From Emiliania huxleyi CCMP1516 (Eukaryota > Haptophyta > Isochrysidales > Noelaerhabdaceae), in NCBI RefSeq assembly GCF_000372725.1, contig NW_005194814.1, positions 221,489-285,488 of the forward strand: 64,000 bases of DNA. The letters are read 5' to 3'. Under the pieces are notes generated by a model, which was given only the letters and a program-made list of their open reading frames with translations, made no database searches and had not been told where the DNA came from. A program made the translations under genes and the position numbers. Position 1 is the stretch's first letter; every line of letters starts with the position of its first letter. Below are positions 29,640-41,500 of the stretch, piece after piece.

Positions 29640-31078
29640 CACCGAGCCGTGAGGGGGTGGGAATGCGCCGTCGGCGTCCCACGGCCCCTAGGGGAGGGAG
29701 GGGAGGGGGGGTGGCGCAGGTGGCGCGCCGCTGCGGCAGCGACGCCTTGTGCAGACGGGGCGGACCGCAGCGAGGGCGGCTCGGGGCCCCACGGGGGAGA
29801 GAAGGCGTCCGGCCGACCGCCGTTTGGGGCAGGCGCCGCCCGCTCGCCCCCGCCGCCCTCCTCGCCGCCGCCCTCCTCGCCGCCGCCCTCCTCGCCGCCG
29901 CCCTCCTCGCCGCCGCCCTCCTCCTCCACCCCCGCCTCCGCGCCGCCCCAGCGGACGCGCCGCGCCTCCTCTCCGGCGGCGAGGGCCGACGAGGCCGCGC
30001 CCTCGAACCGGAGCCCGCTGCCTACAGAACGGGGGCGCCCCAAGCGTCGGGGCGCCGGGGGAAGCGAGAGCCGCCGGGATGCCATGCCGGCGCCGTTGGT
30101 GCGACGCTGGCGGCCGCGCTGGCGGCCCGCGCCGCCTCCGCTCCCGCCGCCGGTGAGCACCTGGCGAGACGAGACGCGGGTAATGGGGGCGGGTGGAGTC
30201 GGAGGGAGGAGGGGGAGGAGGAGGAGGGGAGGGGGGGGGGGGCTTGGGGGGGAGGCGGAGGAGGCGGGGGAGGGGGGGGGGGGGGAGAGGCGGCGGGGCG
30301 GTGCACGGATTGCCGGAGAGGTGGAGGAGGGGCGGTGGTCTTGCGAGGGGGCAGTGGGCGGTGAGGCGCCTCCTCGCGCATCCGCATCTCGGCCGGCGTC
30401 CACGGCCGGCCTACGGGAACGGTCCAGGAAGCGTCCGGGCAGGCTGTCGAGGCGGGAGGCGGCGTCTCCCTCGCGGTTGGCTGGCTCCGGCCGGGTGGCA
30501 GGGCTTGAGGACGAGGGAGTTCCACCGGTTCTTGATGTCGTTCTCGGTGCGAAGCGGCATGTGCTGCGACGAGATCTGCAGCGACGGCCCACGGGGCGGC
30601 GGCGGGTGAGAGTGGCGGCGGTGTCGAGCGGAGGCGGGAGGAGAGTGGTGGCGGTTGGGTGGTGGTGGGCGGGTGAGAGGAAGCGGAGCTGCGCCTGCGC
30701 CCAGCGCGTGCCCATCTCCTGGACGCGGGTCCACACCTCGGCGTCCTCCTCGGCGGTCCACGCGCCTTTGTTGAGGGGGCGGAGCTGGTTGCGCCATCTC
30801 TCGCGGCACTGCTTGCCGCTGCGAGAGGCCATCTCGGTCGCCACGACCGCCCAGCTCTTCTCGCCGTGCACACGTACGAGCTGCCGCAGCTTCTCGTCCT
30901 CCTCCGGCGCCCACAGGACCCGCTTGGGCTCGGTCCCGACCTCCGTGGCTGCTGACCGCTTCCGCCTGGAGCCGTTCGCAGCCCGCGACGGCGCTCGTGC
31001 GGGCGGCTTGCTCACGCCGCCGCGCAACCGCTTCGCACTCTCTGGGCGCGTTTGCGGGTGGGTGGAGCTCCGAGCCAT
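29640..31078 (-). CDS. MYB-domain transcription factor (R2R3 type)
   Basis: ATG at 31078. After a basic N-terminus (SRRKRSAATEVG) the first MYB repeat reads RVLWAPEEDEKLRQLVRVHGEKSW and ATEMASRSGKQCRERWRNQL, with the regularly spaced Trp residues. The second starts GAWTAEEDAEVWTRVQEMGTRW and is completed after an intron by ISSQHMPLRTENDIKNRWNSL (about 30580-30520). Downstream frames are Pro/Ser-rich and include a tract of (EEGGG)n at about 29930-29835 over a 15-bp repeat. The 3' half and stop are uncertain. A nuclear DNA-binding role is inferred from the repeats. Confidence 0.75.
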
Positions 31079-32306
31079 GCGCCACTGGTGACAAACCAGT
31101 AGGCAAAGGCAGGGCGAGACCTCGGCAAAGGCAAAGGCAGCAGGTGTAGCAGGTGTGTCGCGATGTTGAAGGCGTTGGCGTGTTTATTTTTTTTGCGGAA
31201 CCTAACCTACCAAAAAGTGGAATGGTTCCCTTGATGAAATATCTCTCTCGCCCTCTCTCGGTTTTGGCCCGGGTTTTGGTAAGCGCCAGGAGAGCCAACC
31301 CTTGACGGTCGCACCTGCGCGAGCGCGGGTGGCCCCCTCCCCGCCCTTGGGCTTGGCCGCCGGGCGGACCGGGCCGCGGCTTGGGCCTTGGCGCGGCGCG
31401 AGGCCGACCACGGGGATGGGGGCCGGTGAGGATGGATAGCGTTCGTGTTGTTGGGCTCATGAACGGGAGGGCGGCACCCTCCCCCGGTGGCGCTCCGGCC
31501 GGTGTGCGCTTGCGGCTTGGGCACGTGGAGTTGGATTCGGGCGGGTACTTTGCTGGTATGGTATCTGTGCATAAATGGAGTATGTACTTTCACACCCCTT
31601 GGGGTGTTCACGACCACTTGCGGTCCATTACGCACGTGTGCGTTCACGCCCCTTGCGGCGATCGTTTCACAGTCCCATCAACTGTTCAAGAGGAAAAACT
31701 AAAACGCGACACCCCCTCTCTCTGGGTATTCGACTCGACACGCTATTTCGACAAGAGTCCTGGACATGTCTATCAGAACTTCCCTGGGGGTGGGAGCCGC
31801 TAAACATAATTCCCCGGGGCGGTCGCCGCCGCCGCCCCCGCGCCCCGGGGCGGTCGCCGCTGCCCGGGGCCGCCCCCACAAGGCGGTTTCGGCAAGTTTC
31901 ATTATGAGTCGCCAATTCGAACTATGAGTTTCGACTATGCGGCCGCAGCCGTTGCTGCCCCCGCCCGTCCCCCTCGGGGGACGTCAAGCGCCCGCCGTTC
32001 AAGTTTCGGGCCCCCTTCTCACCTAAGTGAGGGTGTGAACGGGCGGGACTACGCCCCTCCCTCCCTGAGAACGAGCAGCGCACAACCCTTGACGGACGCA
32101 CACGTAAATAAGATAAGAATGTGTACAGAGGTGGGTGCGGGAAGGAGGAAACTTCGGAACTTTTACTCGCAGCTCGCAGGTCTCGACCAGGTCGATTGAG
32201 ACTCTCAATCGACGTATCGACGTCTGTCCCAACCACCGCCACACACACACACGCGCGCGCACATACTGGAAGAGATTTGTTTAGGACTTTCTAGGCACGC
32301 ACGGTC
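31079..32306. other. Intergenic
   Basis: About 1.2 kb. A 17-18 bp near-identical direct repeat (AACCCTTGACGG core) sits at about 31298 and 32084. A short tandem CGGGGCGGTCGCCGC pair lies at 31818-31863. Open frames here match nothing recognisable. Confidence 0.4.
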
Positions 32307-33382
32307 ATGGCCGACGTCAATCTGACGGTCTGCGCGTCGCCAGGGCGCTGCGCGGAGGCACCCTCGTTTGCCAATGGCACGTGGCCGCAGGGGCTCCTAT
32401 GGAACGAGCACGGCGATCGATGGCGCGTGTGCCGCAACTGCACACGCTCCCGTGCAACGGTGGGCCTGCGGCCGTGCAGCCAGTCAGAGCAGCGGCAGGA
32501 GGCGTTCGTGTGGTCTCTGGCTGCGTCGCTCGGCGTGGAGACGGGCGGCATCTTTGTCGAGCTCGGCGGGAACGACGGGCGCACGAGCAGCAACACGCTC
32601 TTCTTGGAGACCTGCGCAGGGTGGCGAGGGGTGCTGATCGAGGCGAACCCGATTGCGTTTGCCAAGCTGCGACTCCGGCGGCCAGCGGCGGTGGCAGTGC
32701 AGGCGGCGGCCTGTGCCAGCGGCAGCGACAAGGCCACGCTCGTGGTCCGCTCGAGCAGGGGCGCGAGGCGCCGAGGGCGACTGATTGGCACCGCAGACGT
32801 CGCGGCGGGCATAGAAACGCTGGTGCCGCGGCTCGGACACGAGTGGTTGCGAGCGCGTCACGCCGAGGTGGTTGTGCGATACCACGTGCCGTGCGTTCAG
32901 CTCGGCGAGCTCTTCTCTGCCCTCCGGGTGCCGAGGGTTGACGTTTTTTGGCTCGACTGCGAGGGCTGCGAGAGCTCGCCGCGCTGCAGTCGTTGCTCTC
33001 GCGCCCTCCCTCCATTGGCATACTGGTGGTTGAGATGCGCGCCGGCGACGCAGCCACAAACCTCCCCCTGCTGGCCGCGCTGCGGGCCGGCGGCTTTGAG
33101 CTGGTCCGGTCGCTCCGCGTCTGGGCGAGCCACAGCGATAGGGGGCCCGTCTTTCTGATGGACAGCGTCTACCTTCGAGTGGAGCACTTTGTGAGTTCGG
33201 GGGGGCTCCCGGCCGCGGCCCTCGGCTTCCTCCTCTCCCAGCCGACGCAAGCGCGATTTGGGATCAACATGCGCCGGCGACCGGGGCGTCACGGCGGAAA
33301 TTACTCGATGGAGGAGCCCGAGGCGCTCTTCGCACGGCTGCCACAGGCAGACTCGACGTATGCGAGAAAGGTGTTTAGCTAG
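32307..33382 (+). CDS. FkbM-type SAM-dependent methyltransferase
   Basis: ATG at 32307. Shows IFVELGGNDGRTSSNTLFLE (SAM-binding motif I), GVLIEANPIAFAKLR, VQAAACASGSDKATLVV, VQLGELFSAL and VDVFWLDCEGCE, all typical of the FkbM family of O-methyltransferases. The frame then switches at about 32972 (a GAGAG in which two bases are extra, or one is read twice), after which LAALQSLLSRPPSIGILVVEM continues the family and runs to the stop at 33382. No intron fits this point, so it is a real frameshift or a sequence error. The N-terminus has a Cys-rich segment (VCRNCTRSRATVGLRPC). Substrate unknown. Confidence 0.8.
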
Positions 33383-34060
33383 TTTTTATTTGGACGCCGG
33401 AATTCTTCTTGAAGATCCCTCACACCAAGATCGTGGTTCGTGCACAGGGCGCGGGGGCACATGTGTGTACACAACACCTGTCCCTAAATCCCATCTCGTC
33501 TCATATGACCGTTTTATTTATTTATTTATTTATTTACAGTTCAGTCCTATGAGTTTCATCCACGTTTTTTTCTTTTTGGAGCACTTCGAATGCAGTCAGT
33601 CGGTAACCTCACACCCAGAGCCGGGGAGCTAAGCGAAGCACACCCAGCGGGCCGGATGATCTCGGTATCGGGTTGCGGGCAAGAGAGCCGTACGTAGCCC
33701 TGGGGCCGAAGAGAGAAAGAAAACCCAGAAGAGAAGGGGGAGGAGGACAGGGGCCTCACCTGCACGAGCAGGTCGAGCAGGATTTGGAAGGACGATCAGG
33801 GGCACAGGTGGGGCTCTCCTTGACCTTGATCCTTGTGGTCATCCTGCTCCTGACAAGGCTCAAGGGGCCGAGGTGCGCGTTCTAACGTGCAAAATTCTCT
33901 TCCTCGCTGGAGTCGCTTAGGCGGCTCCCGTGGTGTACCTGTGTTACATGTACATGTAGTGCCAGTGCGCGCCAGTCCCGTGCCCAGAAAGAAAGAAAGA
34001 AAACAGACAACCCAAGGGAGGGATGGGACGGCACGCCGCCCCGGGTGAATTCTCTTTTAG
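33383..34060. repeat. Intergenic with dispersed repeat module D
   Basis: 33745-33835 (CACCTGCACGAGCAGG block) and 33957-34028 (CAGTGCGCGCCAGTCCCGTG followed by an AAAGAAAG-ACAGACAACCC block) belong to a family also seen at 38135-38215, 42125-42440, 43940-44035 and, inverted, 48640-48720. A (TTTA)n run lies at 33512-33536. Confidence 0.5.
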
Positions 34061-34933
34061 GAGAGCCCCTCGAACGGGGTGGGTTAGGGTGGTTTAGCGC
34101 CCCCTAACCCAGGGCGGGTTAGCGTCGTTTACCCTAGACGGTCACTAAACACGCCTAAACGATGCTAAACCGCCTCGACAAATGCTCTGCCTGGCCGGGG
34201 AGCTCCGTTTAACACTAAACCGCCCTAAACCCCTCCACAAGTTTCGCGCGCGTCCACGACGCTCCTCTAGCGTCAGACATATGCCAGCATCTCCCACGGC
34301 CGCGCGCACCGCCACCGACACCGCAAACGGCGCGAGTCCGCCACCGTCGCCTTCCCCCGAGTCTCCGCTCGCCGCCTCCCGCGAGGAACTCAACGCCACC
34401 CTCACCTACATTCGCGTCACGCCCAACGGCCGCATTGTGCAGCCGCTGTCGGCTCCGGTGACTCGAGGGTGGAGACCGACCCAAGGAGCAAGCCCGCCAG
34501 GCCCGCGAGGGGCAGGAGACCTCCTCCACCCCGACGCGCTCGCCAGGAGAGGCCACCGACCCACCCGCACAACTCGAGGCCGAGCCGGCGGCGGTCGCCG
34601 AGGGCGGACCCGGAGCCGGGACCGAGACGGGAGGGGAGGAGGCACGCCCCCCGAGCGGGGCGGCGGTCGAGGCCGGCGGAGCCGACGGGACCGAGCCGGA
34701 GGGGCAGGCGGCGGTCGATGGGGTTGGAGCCGAGGCGGCGTGGACGCCATCCGGCTAAACGCCCGATCGTCGGACTAAACGACGACTAAACAGGACTAGT
34801 CCAGCCCGACAAATGGTGGCCGCAGGCTGGATCAACACCGTTTAGGCGCGTTTAGTGACCGTTCAGGGTAGACAACGCTAAACCGCCCTGGGTTAAGGGC
34901 CCTTAACCCGCGCTAAACGTTCGAAGGGCTCTC
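34061..34933. mobile_element. TIR DNA transposon-like element, 873 bp
   Basis: Ends GAGAGCCC and GGGCTCTC form terminal inverted repeats of about 110 bp (34061-34165 against 34830-34933) rich in CTAAAC/GTTTAG words. TTTTAG at 34055-34060 and 34934-34939 is a likely 6-bp target duplication. The interior is GC-rich with protein-like frames (EELNATLTYIRVTPNGRIVQPL from ATG 34281; QLEAEPAAVAEGGPGAGTE in another frame) but no transposase, so it is probably non-autonomous. Confidence 0.65.
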
Positions 34934-34996
34934 TTTTAGCCTCGCAGCGAGAGCCGGCGAGGAGCTCCAAGCAGCGCTCGACTGTAATCTCGCCAG

Positions 34997-37514
34997 ATGT
35001 CCGCGTTCTTGCTCCTCACGTGTCTGTATGCGCAAGTTCCGACACTGGAGGAGTTCGAGCGCCATCGGCAGCTCCATCCCGACGACCCGGGCGCGCACTC
35101 CAATTATGGCGCCGCGCTCCGCTCAGTCGGACGCTACTCTGAGGTGTGCTCCGTGTTGGGCTGCTCCCGTTCCGGCGCCGCACGGCTGAGCTCCCATTCC
35201 CCGCCAGGCGCTCGATGCGATCGACGAGGCGCTCCGCCTCGATCCAGACTATGCGCGCGGCCACAATAACCGCGGCAACGTTCTGCAGTCGCTCGGCGGC
35301 ACCGAGCGGCTCGAGCAGGCTGTCGCGGCGCATGCACGCGCTTCGGAGCTGGACGCGAGCCTGCACACCGCGCACAACAACCGCGGCAACGCGCTCCGCT
35401 CACTCGGCCGGCTCGACGAGGCGGTCGAAGCCTTCCGCGCCGCCATCGCAATCAACGCCGAGTTTGGCCCCGCCTACTCGAACCTCGGCGCCGCCTACAC
35501 CGACGCGGGACAGCCGCTCGAGGCAGTGCACCACGCGGCCATCGGAGTCGTCAAGCAGCCGACCTCGCCCGACGCTCTCAACGCCTACGGCGCCGCCCTC
35601 GAGGCAGCCTCGCGCCCGGCCGAGGCGGCGGAGGCGTATGAGTCGGGCCTCGCCCTCGCGCCACAATCGCCGACGCTGATGACGCACCTCGGCAACGCTC
35701 GCCGCGCGGCGGGCCAGCTGGCGGGTGCGGAGGAGGTGCTGCGCGAGGCGCTCGTGCTCCGGCCGGCGGGGCCCGAGGCGGCGGCCACCTACAACTCGCT
35801 CGGCGCGGTGCTGCAGGCGGCGGGGCAGATGGAGGCGGCGCTCGAGGCGTACCAGGCCGCCGCAGCCAACGCGGCGCCCGGCGACGCGGACGGGCTGCAC
35901 GCCACGGCGACCGCCAACCTGAACAAGCTCCCCACCTCGGATGCGTACCGCGGCGCGGCAGCGCGCGAGACGGAGGCGCTCGCGCGGCGCGGTGCGGCGG
36001 CGGCGCTGGCCGCGTGGGGCGCGTCTCGCGCAGGCCGCTCTGCGCGGAAGCTGGGCCTGCGCGGCCGCGGCTTGAGAGGGGAGGAGCTGCTCTCGGTGCA
36101 GCTGCACCGCGTCATCTCGCACCTCCGCCTCCTCGAGACGTCGCAGCTCCCGCCGCTGCCGGGCGGGGAGGCGCACCCGCACGCGGTCAAGATTAGCCGA
36201 GATCTGCCGAGATCCGCCGAGGTTCGCCGAGACCGCCGAGATTCGCTGCTGCCGGGCGGGGAGGCGCACCCGCACGCGGTCGGACTGGGAGGAAGACCGC
36301 TCCTCCGAACCTGCCCGGCACCTTCTCGACCTTCTCCGAACCTTCCCGCAGGTTGCGCTGTGGGGAGACCGCGCCGCCGAGATGCCGCGCGCGATGCTCG
36401 CCTCCTCCGCCGACGGACTCGCCCTGCCGGAGGACGGCGGCGCGGACGACCCCGGCTACACGCTCGGCGCCTTCGCGTGGGGCGCCGTCTGGCTGGACTC
36501 GTTCGCCGCCGCGCTGGCACTCCGCGAGGTCCGCAAGGCGTCCGGTGGAAGGTTCCGTGAAGCGTCACGGAACTTCCGCGTAGGCGCACCGCGAGACGCG
36601 CGCGGCGCTCGGCCGCGGCGGTGGCCGCAAGGGGGGGACAGCGGTCGTGCTCGGCGCGTCGCTCGGCTACGAGGCGTACGCGATCGGCCTCTCGCACGGC
36701 ATCCGCGAGATAGCCGAGATGTGGCCGAGCTGTGGCCGAGCTGTGGCCGAGATGTGGCCGAGATGTGGCCGAGATGTGGCCGAGATGTGGCCGAGCTGTG
36801 GCCGAGCTGTGATCGGTCTCTTGCGTGGGAGGCGTCGTCGGCGTCGGAGTCGTGAGTTGGCTGATGGCGCAGTCTTCCACGCGCAGGCGTCCGCACCGTC
36901 GGCGTCGAGCTGCTCTGCTCGCTGCGCGACCTCGCCGAGCAGGTCCGCTCTGACCGGAGGGTCGCGCCAGACCTGGTCTCGTTCGAGTGCGCCACAGCCC
37001 GAGGCAGGGCTGGAGGGCCGCTGCTCCCTCGTGGAGGGAGAGGGCGCGTGCCCGCCCCGCGTAGGTGCGCCGACGCGCTGTCGTGGCGCCTTCCGAAGGA
37101 CACGCGCCTCGTCTACTGCGACGACACGGCCTGGGACGCGCACGCGATCCAAGGCAGCCTCGCCACTGCCCGCCGGGCGACACACAGCCGCTCCGTCCGT
37201 CAGCGGGTTGCCCAGCGCCCCCTCCCGCAGGCCTCGCCTAGAAGTTCGGCCAGACCTCGGCCAGACCTCGGCCAGGCCTAGCCAGACTTCGGCCGTATCC
37301 CCCGACAGGCCTCGCCAAGAAGCTCGGCGACGAGCTGCCGGCCGGCGTCGTCGTGCTGCACAACCAGCCGCACGGCTTCAACGCCGACCCGCGCTTCAAG
37401 CTGCTGCAGGTGGTGGAGGTCGCAACTTCGTGGAACACGCGGCACCCCCTCATCGTGCACATGACGCAGCCGGCCAGCAGCGCGGCGCGCGCCGCCCTCA
37501 AGGGCGAGCTGTGA
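34997..37514 (+). CDS. TPR protein fused to a SAM-dependent methyltransferase domain
   Basis: ATG at 34997. Exon starts/ends that join in frame: 34997-35143, 35208-36185, 36352-36537, 36584-36698, 36887-36986, 37065-37153, 37309-37514. The N-terminal half is tetratricopeptide repeats (ARGHNNRGNVLQSLGG, AYSNLGAAYTDAGQPLEA, ATYNSLGAVLQAAGQMEAALEAY). The C-terminal half is a Rossmann methyltransferase: TAVVLGASLGYEAYAIGL (motif I), VRTVGVELLCSLRDL (acidic residue binding the ribose), LVYCDDTAW and VVVLHNQPHGFN. The TPRs probably bind a protein partner. Three introns are GT-AG and three GC-AG, some with duplicated exon starts and short tandem arrays; one is only 46 nt. No targeting signal is clear beyond a short hydrophobic start (AFLLLTCLYA). 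Confidence 0.8.
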
Positions 37515-38277
37515 CGCGGGTGTGCCGGGGTTGGCGCTGTACCCATTCCCGTATCGAAGTCCCGTACCCAGTCCCGAGCGCGCATTCCTTCCTTTACACA
37601 TTACAGAGGCTCCCGAAATTCTTTTTTGTTTTTTGGGTTGAAATTGTTATAAATCCTTTTTTGGTTTGTTGATATTGTTATAAATTCTTTGGGGGGGGAA
37701 ACACATGGAATACCTCAGTGTGAGGGGTCTGTGAGCTGGGGGAGCACACTTGAGGTTGAGACTTGAGTGATTGAGTCTTGAGACTCAGAGTTGAGAAAAA
37801 TGACTCATGAGAGAGATATGAGAGCACTGTGATAGAGCCGTACACCGTGTACACGTGAGATATACCCGTGTGAGAATCTCATCAGTGATAGCTCTACTGA
37901 ACACGGCTTTACCTTTAGGGTCGCGCGTTCGCATTTTCCCCGCGCATCGCGCATGGTGTGCACAGTCACTGTGTCTGAGCTGTGAGCTGTGGAGAGTGGA
38001 GGTTCGGGCAGGCAGATTTTGTATTTGAGGCGGTGGCCGGTGCCGAGCGCAGGCAGTGCCCACAGGTCGGAGCTCGGACCTTAAGACAGCCTTGTAGATC
38101 CCTGGGAGAGGGTGGTGGAGAGCTGTCACTGTGCTGTGTTAGTGCCAGTGCGCGCCAGTCCCGAGTCCCGTGCCCCCTACTCGAGTACCTGTGCGAACAG
38201 GATCTTGGAGGACGATCTCAAGGATTGAGAAAGAGAGAGAAGGGGCGGGGGGGGGGGGGGGAGAAGCAGAAGCAGAA

Positions 38278-38324
<47 letters not shown>

Positions 38325-38516
38325 AGAAAGGGAGAACGGGAAGGAGGAACGATAAAGGTCCACTGTGAAGGCGTTTATGTGAGCTTGTGCGTCTTGGTGC
38401 CGGGGTTGTGTTTTGTGTGTCGTTGCTGTCAATCCCTTTCTTGACTGTCCGAGCTTGTGCGTCTTGGGTCCGTGCTTGTGTTTTTGTGTGAAGGCGCCGT
38501 TCCAGATCGCGCATGT
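37515..38516. other. Intergenic with AT-rich segment and GAC microsatellite
   Basis: 37615-37705 is T-rich with two TTGTTATAAAT copies 53 nt apart. 38278-38323 is a pure (GAC)n run, and 38250-38262 a G run. 38135-38215 carries part of repeat module D. Confidence 0.5.
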
Positions 38517-41500
38517 ATGTCGGAGGACGAGGCGCGAACTCGCGAGGCGGCAAAGAGGCAGAAGACTGAGGCGGAGAAGCGGATCGTAGCGGAGCGCTGC
38601 CCGATCTGCTGGGACTCGCCGCCCGACCAGCCTGTCACCGCGCCGTGCGGCCACACCTTTTGCCGCTCGTGCATCATGGCCGCGCTCGTCATCCGGAAAG
38701 AGTGCCCCTGTTGCCGCGAGTCCCTCAGCTCCCACCGCGCCCTAACTCACCGGAGTGATCCCGAGGTTGTCCCTCGCCACCCGGAAGCGACCGAGTTGCA
38801 GCCCACAGCCGGCGAGGCGCGGCAGGCGCGGCAGCGCGACACCGGCGAGGCGCGGCAGTCCGCAGCCGGCGAGGCGCGGCAGCGCGACACCGGCGAGGCG
38901 CGGCAGTCCGCAGCCGGCGAGGCGCGGCAGCGCGACACCGGCGAGGCGCGGCAGTCCGCAGCCGGCGAGGCGCGGCAGCGTGACGCAGGCGAGGTGCGAC
39001 AGTGCGGCACCCCAGGGTGCTTCCTGGCCGCATTCCACGCCGGGCCTTGCGTGCCGGAGGCCGTCTGGACTCCGCGCATGCGGACCGCGCCCGTGCGGTT
39101 GCAGGGAGGCGAGGGGGGGGGCTTGGCGACGGCCGGAGCTCCGCAGGAGGCGACGCAGCCGCCTCCCCACGCGCGCCCGCGGCCTGAGCAGCCGGGAGGT
39201 GGCGACGGCAGCCGATCCTTCTCCGTCGGCGATGAGGTCGTGGCACGCGGACACCTCGGCCGGCTCGTCTCGTCTGGGAACGGCGCCTACCAGGTCCAGA
39301 CGGCAGTCGAGAGCCGCGCCTCCACGTCGCTGGCGGCCGCCTCGCAGCAGCCTCGGCCGGGCGGGCCGCTCGCCGCTGCCGACGCAGGCGAGGGCGCGGC
39401 GGTGGTGGTCTACTTCTCCGACGTCTCGCGCTGGTGCCGCGGCGTGAGGCGCCAAGGACCGAGAGAGGGAGCAGTCTCTCCTTGACCTTCCTCCCCCCCC
39501 CCCCCCCTTGCAGGTACCGCGGCGAGGTGACGTCCGTCGGCGGCGACGGCACTTTTGGCGTGCTGTACGAGGACGGCGATGAGGAGGAGGCGGTACCGCT
39601 GGAGGAGCTGTTCCACGAGCTGCAGGCGAGATTCGCCGAGATTAGTCGAGATTCACCGAGATTCGCCGGCCATCCGCGCCAAGCTCGTCCTCGCTCGAGG
39701 CTGGGGAGGAGGAGGAGAAGGGCGAGGAATATGGGCTAACCTCCTCTGAACCGTCTCGCACTTTGCTGCAGGCTGCTGACACGGCGGGCGAGGCGCGGCA
39801 GGCGTGGGCGGAGGGCTTGCGTTTGCATCTCTCCAGCAGCAGCGCCACCGGCTACAAGGGCGTGTACGAGCACTTTGGCCGCTTCAAGGCCGAGCACAGT
39901 GTGAACGGAAGAAGGGCCCGCATCGGCACCTTCGCCACGGCGGTGGAGGCGGCGGTGGCGTACGCGAGGACGGTCGGCGAGTACCAGCCTCCTGCTCATC
40001 CTCCTCCGGCGGTGGCTGCAGAAGCGGAGGGCTTGCGGCTGCACCTCTCGAGCAGCAGCAGTACCGGATACATGGGCGTGACCGAGCCGAGCTCTGGCCG
40101 CTTCCGGGCGCAGCACAGCGTGGGCGGGACGGAGGTCTACTTGGGCACCTTCGACACGGTGGTGGAGGCGGCGGTGGCGTACGCGCGGGCGAAGGCGGGG
40201 AAGGCAGGAGGGCCAGAGCGGGCCGCGGAGGAGGCAGGGGCGGCGGAGGGCGGGGAGGCGGAGGGGATGGAGGTGGAGCAGGCGGAGGAGGCGGAGGCGG
40301 AGGGCTCAGCAGGCGGGGAGAAGGGAGAGACGGCGGGTGAGGACGAGGAGGGAGAGACGGCGGAGAAGGAGGCGGAGGCGGGCTCAGCATGCTCTACCGC
40401 CTCGCCACCTCCTCCGCCTCCGACGCACAGGGAGGCTGCACTCGCCACGCCGCTAGCGACGGAGGCGGAGGGGCTGCGCTTGCACCTCTCCAGCAGCAAC
40501 GTCACCGGCTACATGGGCGTGACCGAGCCGAGCTCTGGCCGCTTCCGGGCGCAGCACAGGGCGGGCGGAAGGCAGGTCTCGCTCGGCACCTTCGCCACGG
40601 CGGTGGAGGCGGCGGTGGCGTACGCGCGGGCGGTCGGCGAGTCGGAGGGGCCGCAGGAGGAGCCCGGGCGCGCCGATCCAGCCACCGACCCCGAACCGGC
40701 ACCGCCACCTCCGTCGGCGCCAGTACCGCCACCGCCGCCAGCATCGACATCGGCATCCGTCCCCTCTGCGGCCGCGAGTGCGCCGCCCGAGTTCTCGGTC
40801 GCGATGAGGGACGAGCTGCTCTCGCTGCCCCGCCATCGCCGCGCACGGCGCTTCTTCACACGCGCTCTCCGTGAACAGGACGAGCTGCTCGAGCTGTACG
40901 ACCGGCGCGAGGCGCGCGGCGGCGTGCTGCACCCCGAGGCGCAGCGCCGCTTCGAGCAGCTCAAGGCGGCCAAGGCGGCGGCTGCCCGCAGCTCGAGCGC
41001 CCCGGCGGACACCTTTTCCGCCTCTCTCGGCGCCGTCGCGCCTCGGGCCAGGCGCGACTCGACCCGCATCCCTCACTTTCTTGTATCAGCACCCGTAGGC
41101 TATCACGACACGCCATCGTGGGTGGCGGAAGCGCCGGCGTGGGTGCTGGCGGCAGCGGCGGCGGAGGGACTCACGCTCGTTCGTTCGACAAACACGACGG
41201 GCTTCGCCCACGTCCTTCTGCCGGCGGGCGCAAACAAGGCGACGCCGTTCATGCTCCGGTGCGCAATGGAAGAGGGCGGGGCGCGGGTAGTGGGATACTA
41301 CGCGAGCGCAGCAGAGGCCGCGCTCGTATACGCCCGCCGCGTGGGGCCCGAGGCGTCGGCGCACGAGCACCGGATGGGTGGTGCCCGCCTGATGACGGCG
41401 GCGCAGGCGCTCGCGGCGGCCGAGGCGGAGGGACTGACTCTCGAGCGGCCGCACCACAACAGCCGCAGGAAGGAGGCGCGGTTCAAGTACGTGCACCTCG

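Noticed and set aside
31290-32105. Possible insertion bounded by the AACCCTTGACGG direct repeat
   Set aside because: The repeat is imperfect, too long for a usual target duplication, and the interval shows no inverted ends.
34061-34933. Interstitial telomere repeat (TTTAGGG/CCCTAAAC words)
   Set aside because: The words are irregular and symmetrical about the element, better explained as transposon terminal inverted repeats.
38278-38323. Poly-Asp coding tract in a plus-strand frame
   Set aside because: It is a (GAC)n microsatellite in intergenic DNA with no supported gene around it.
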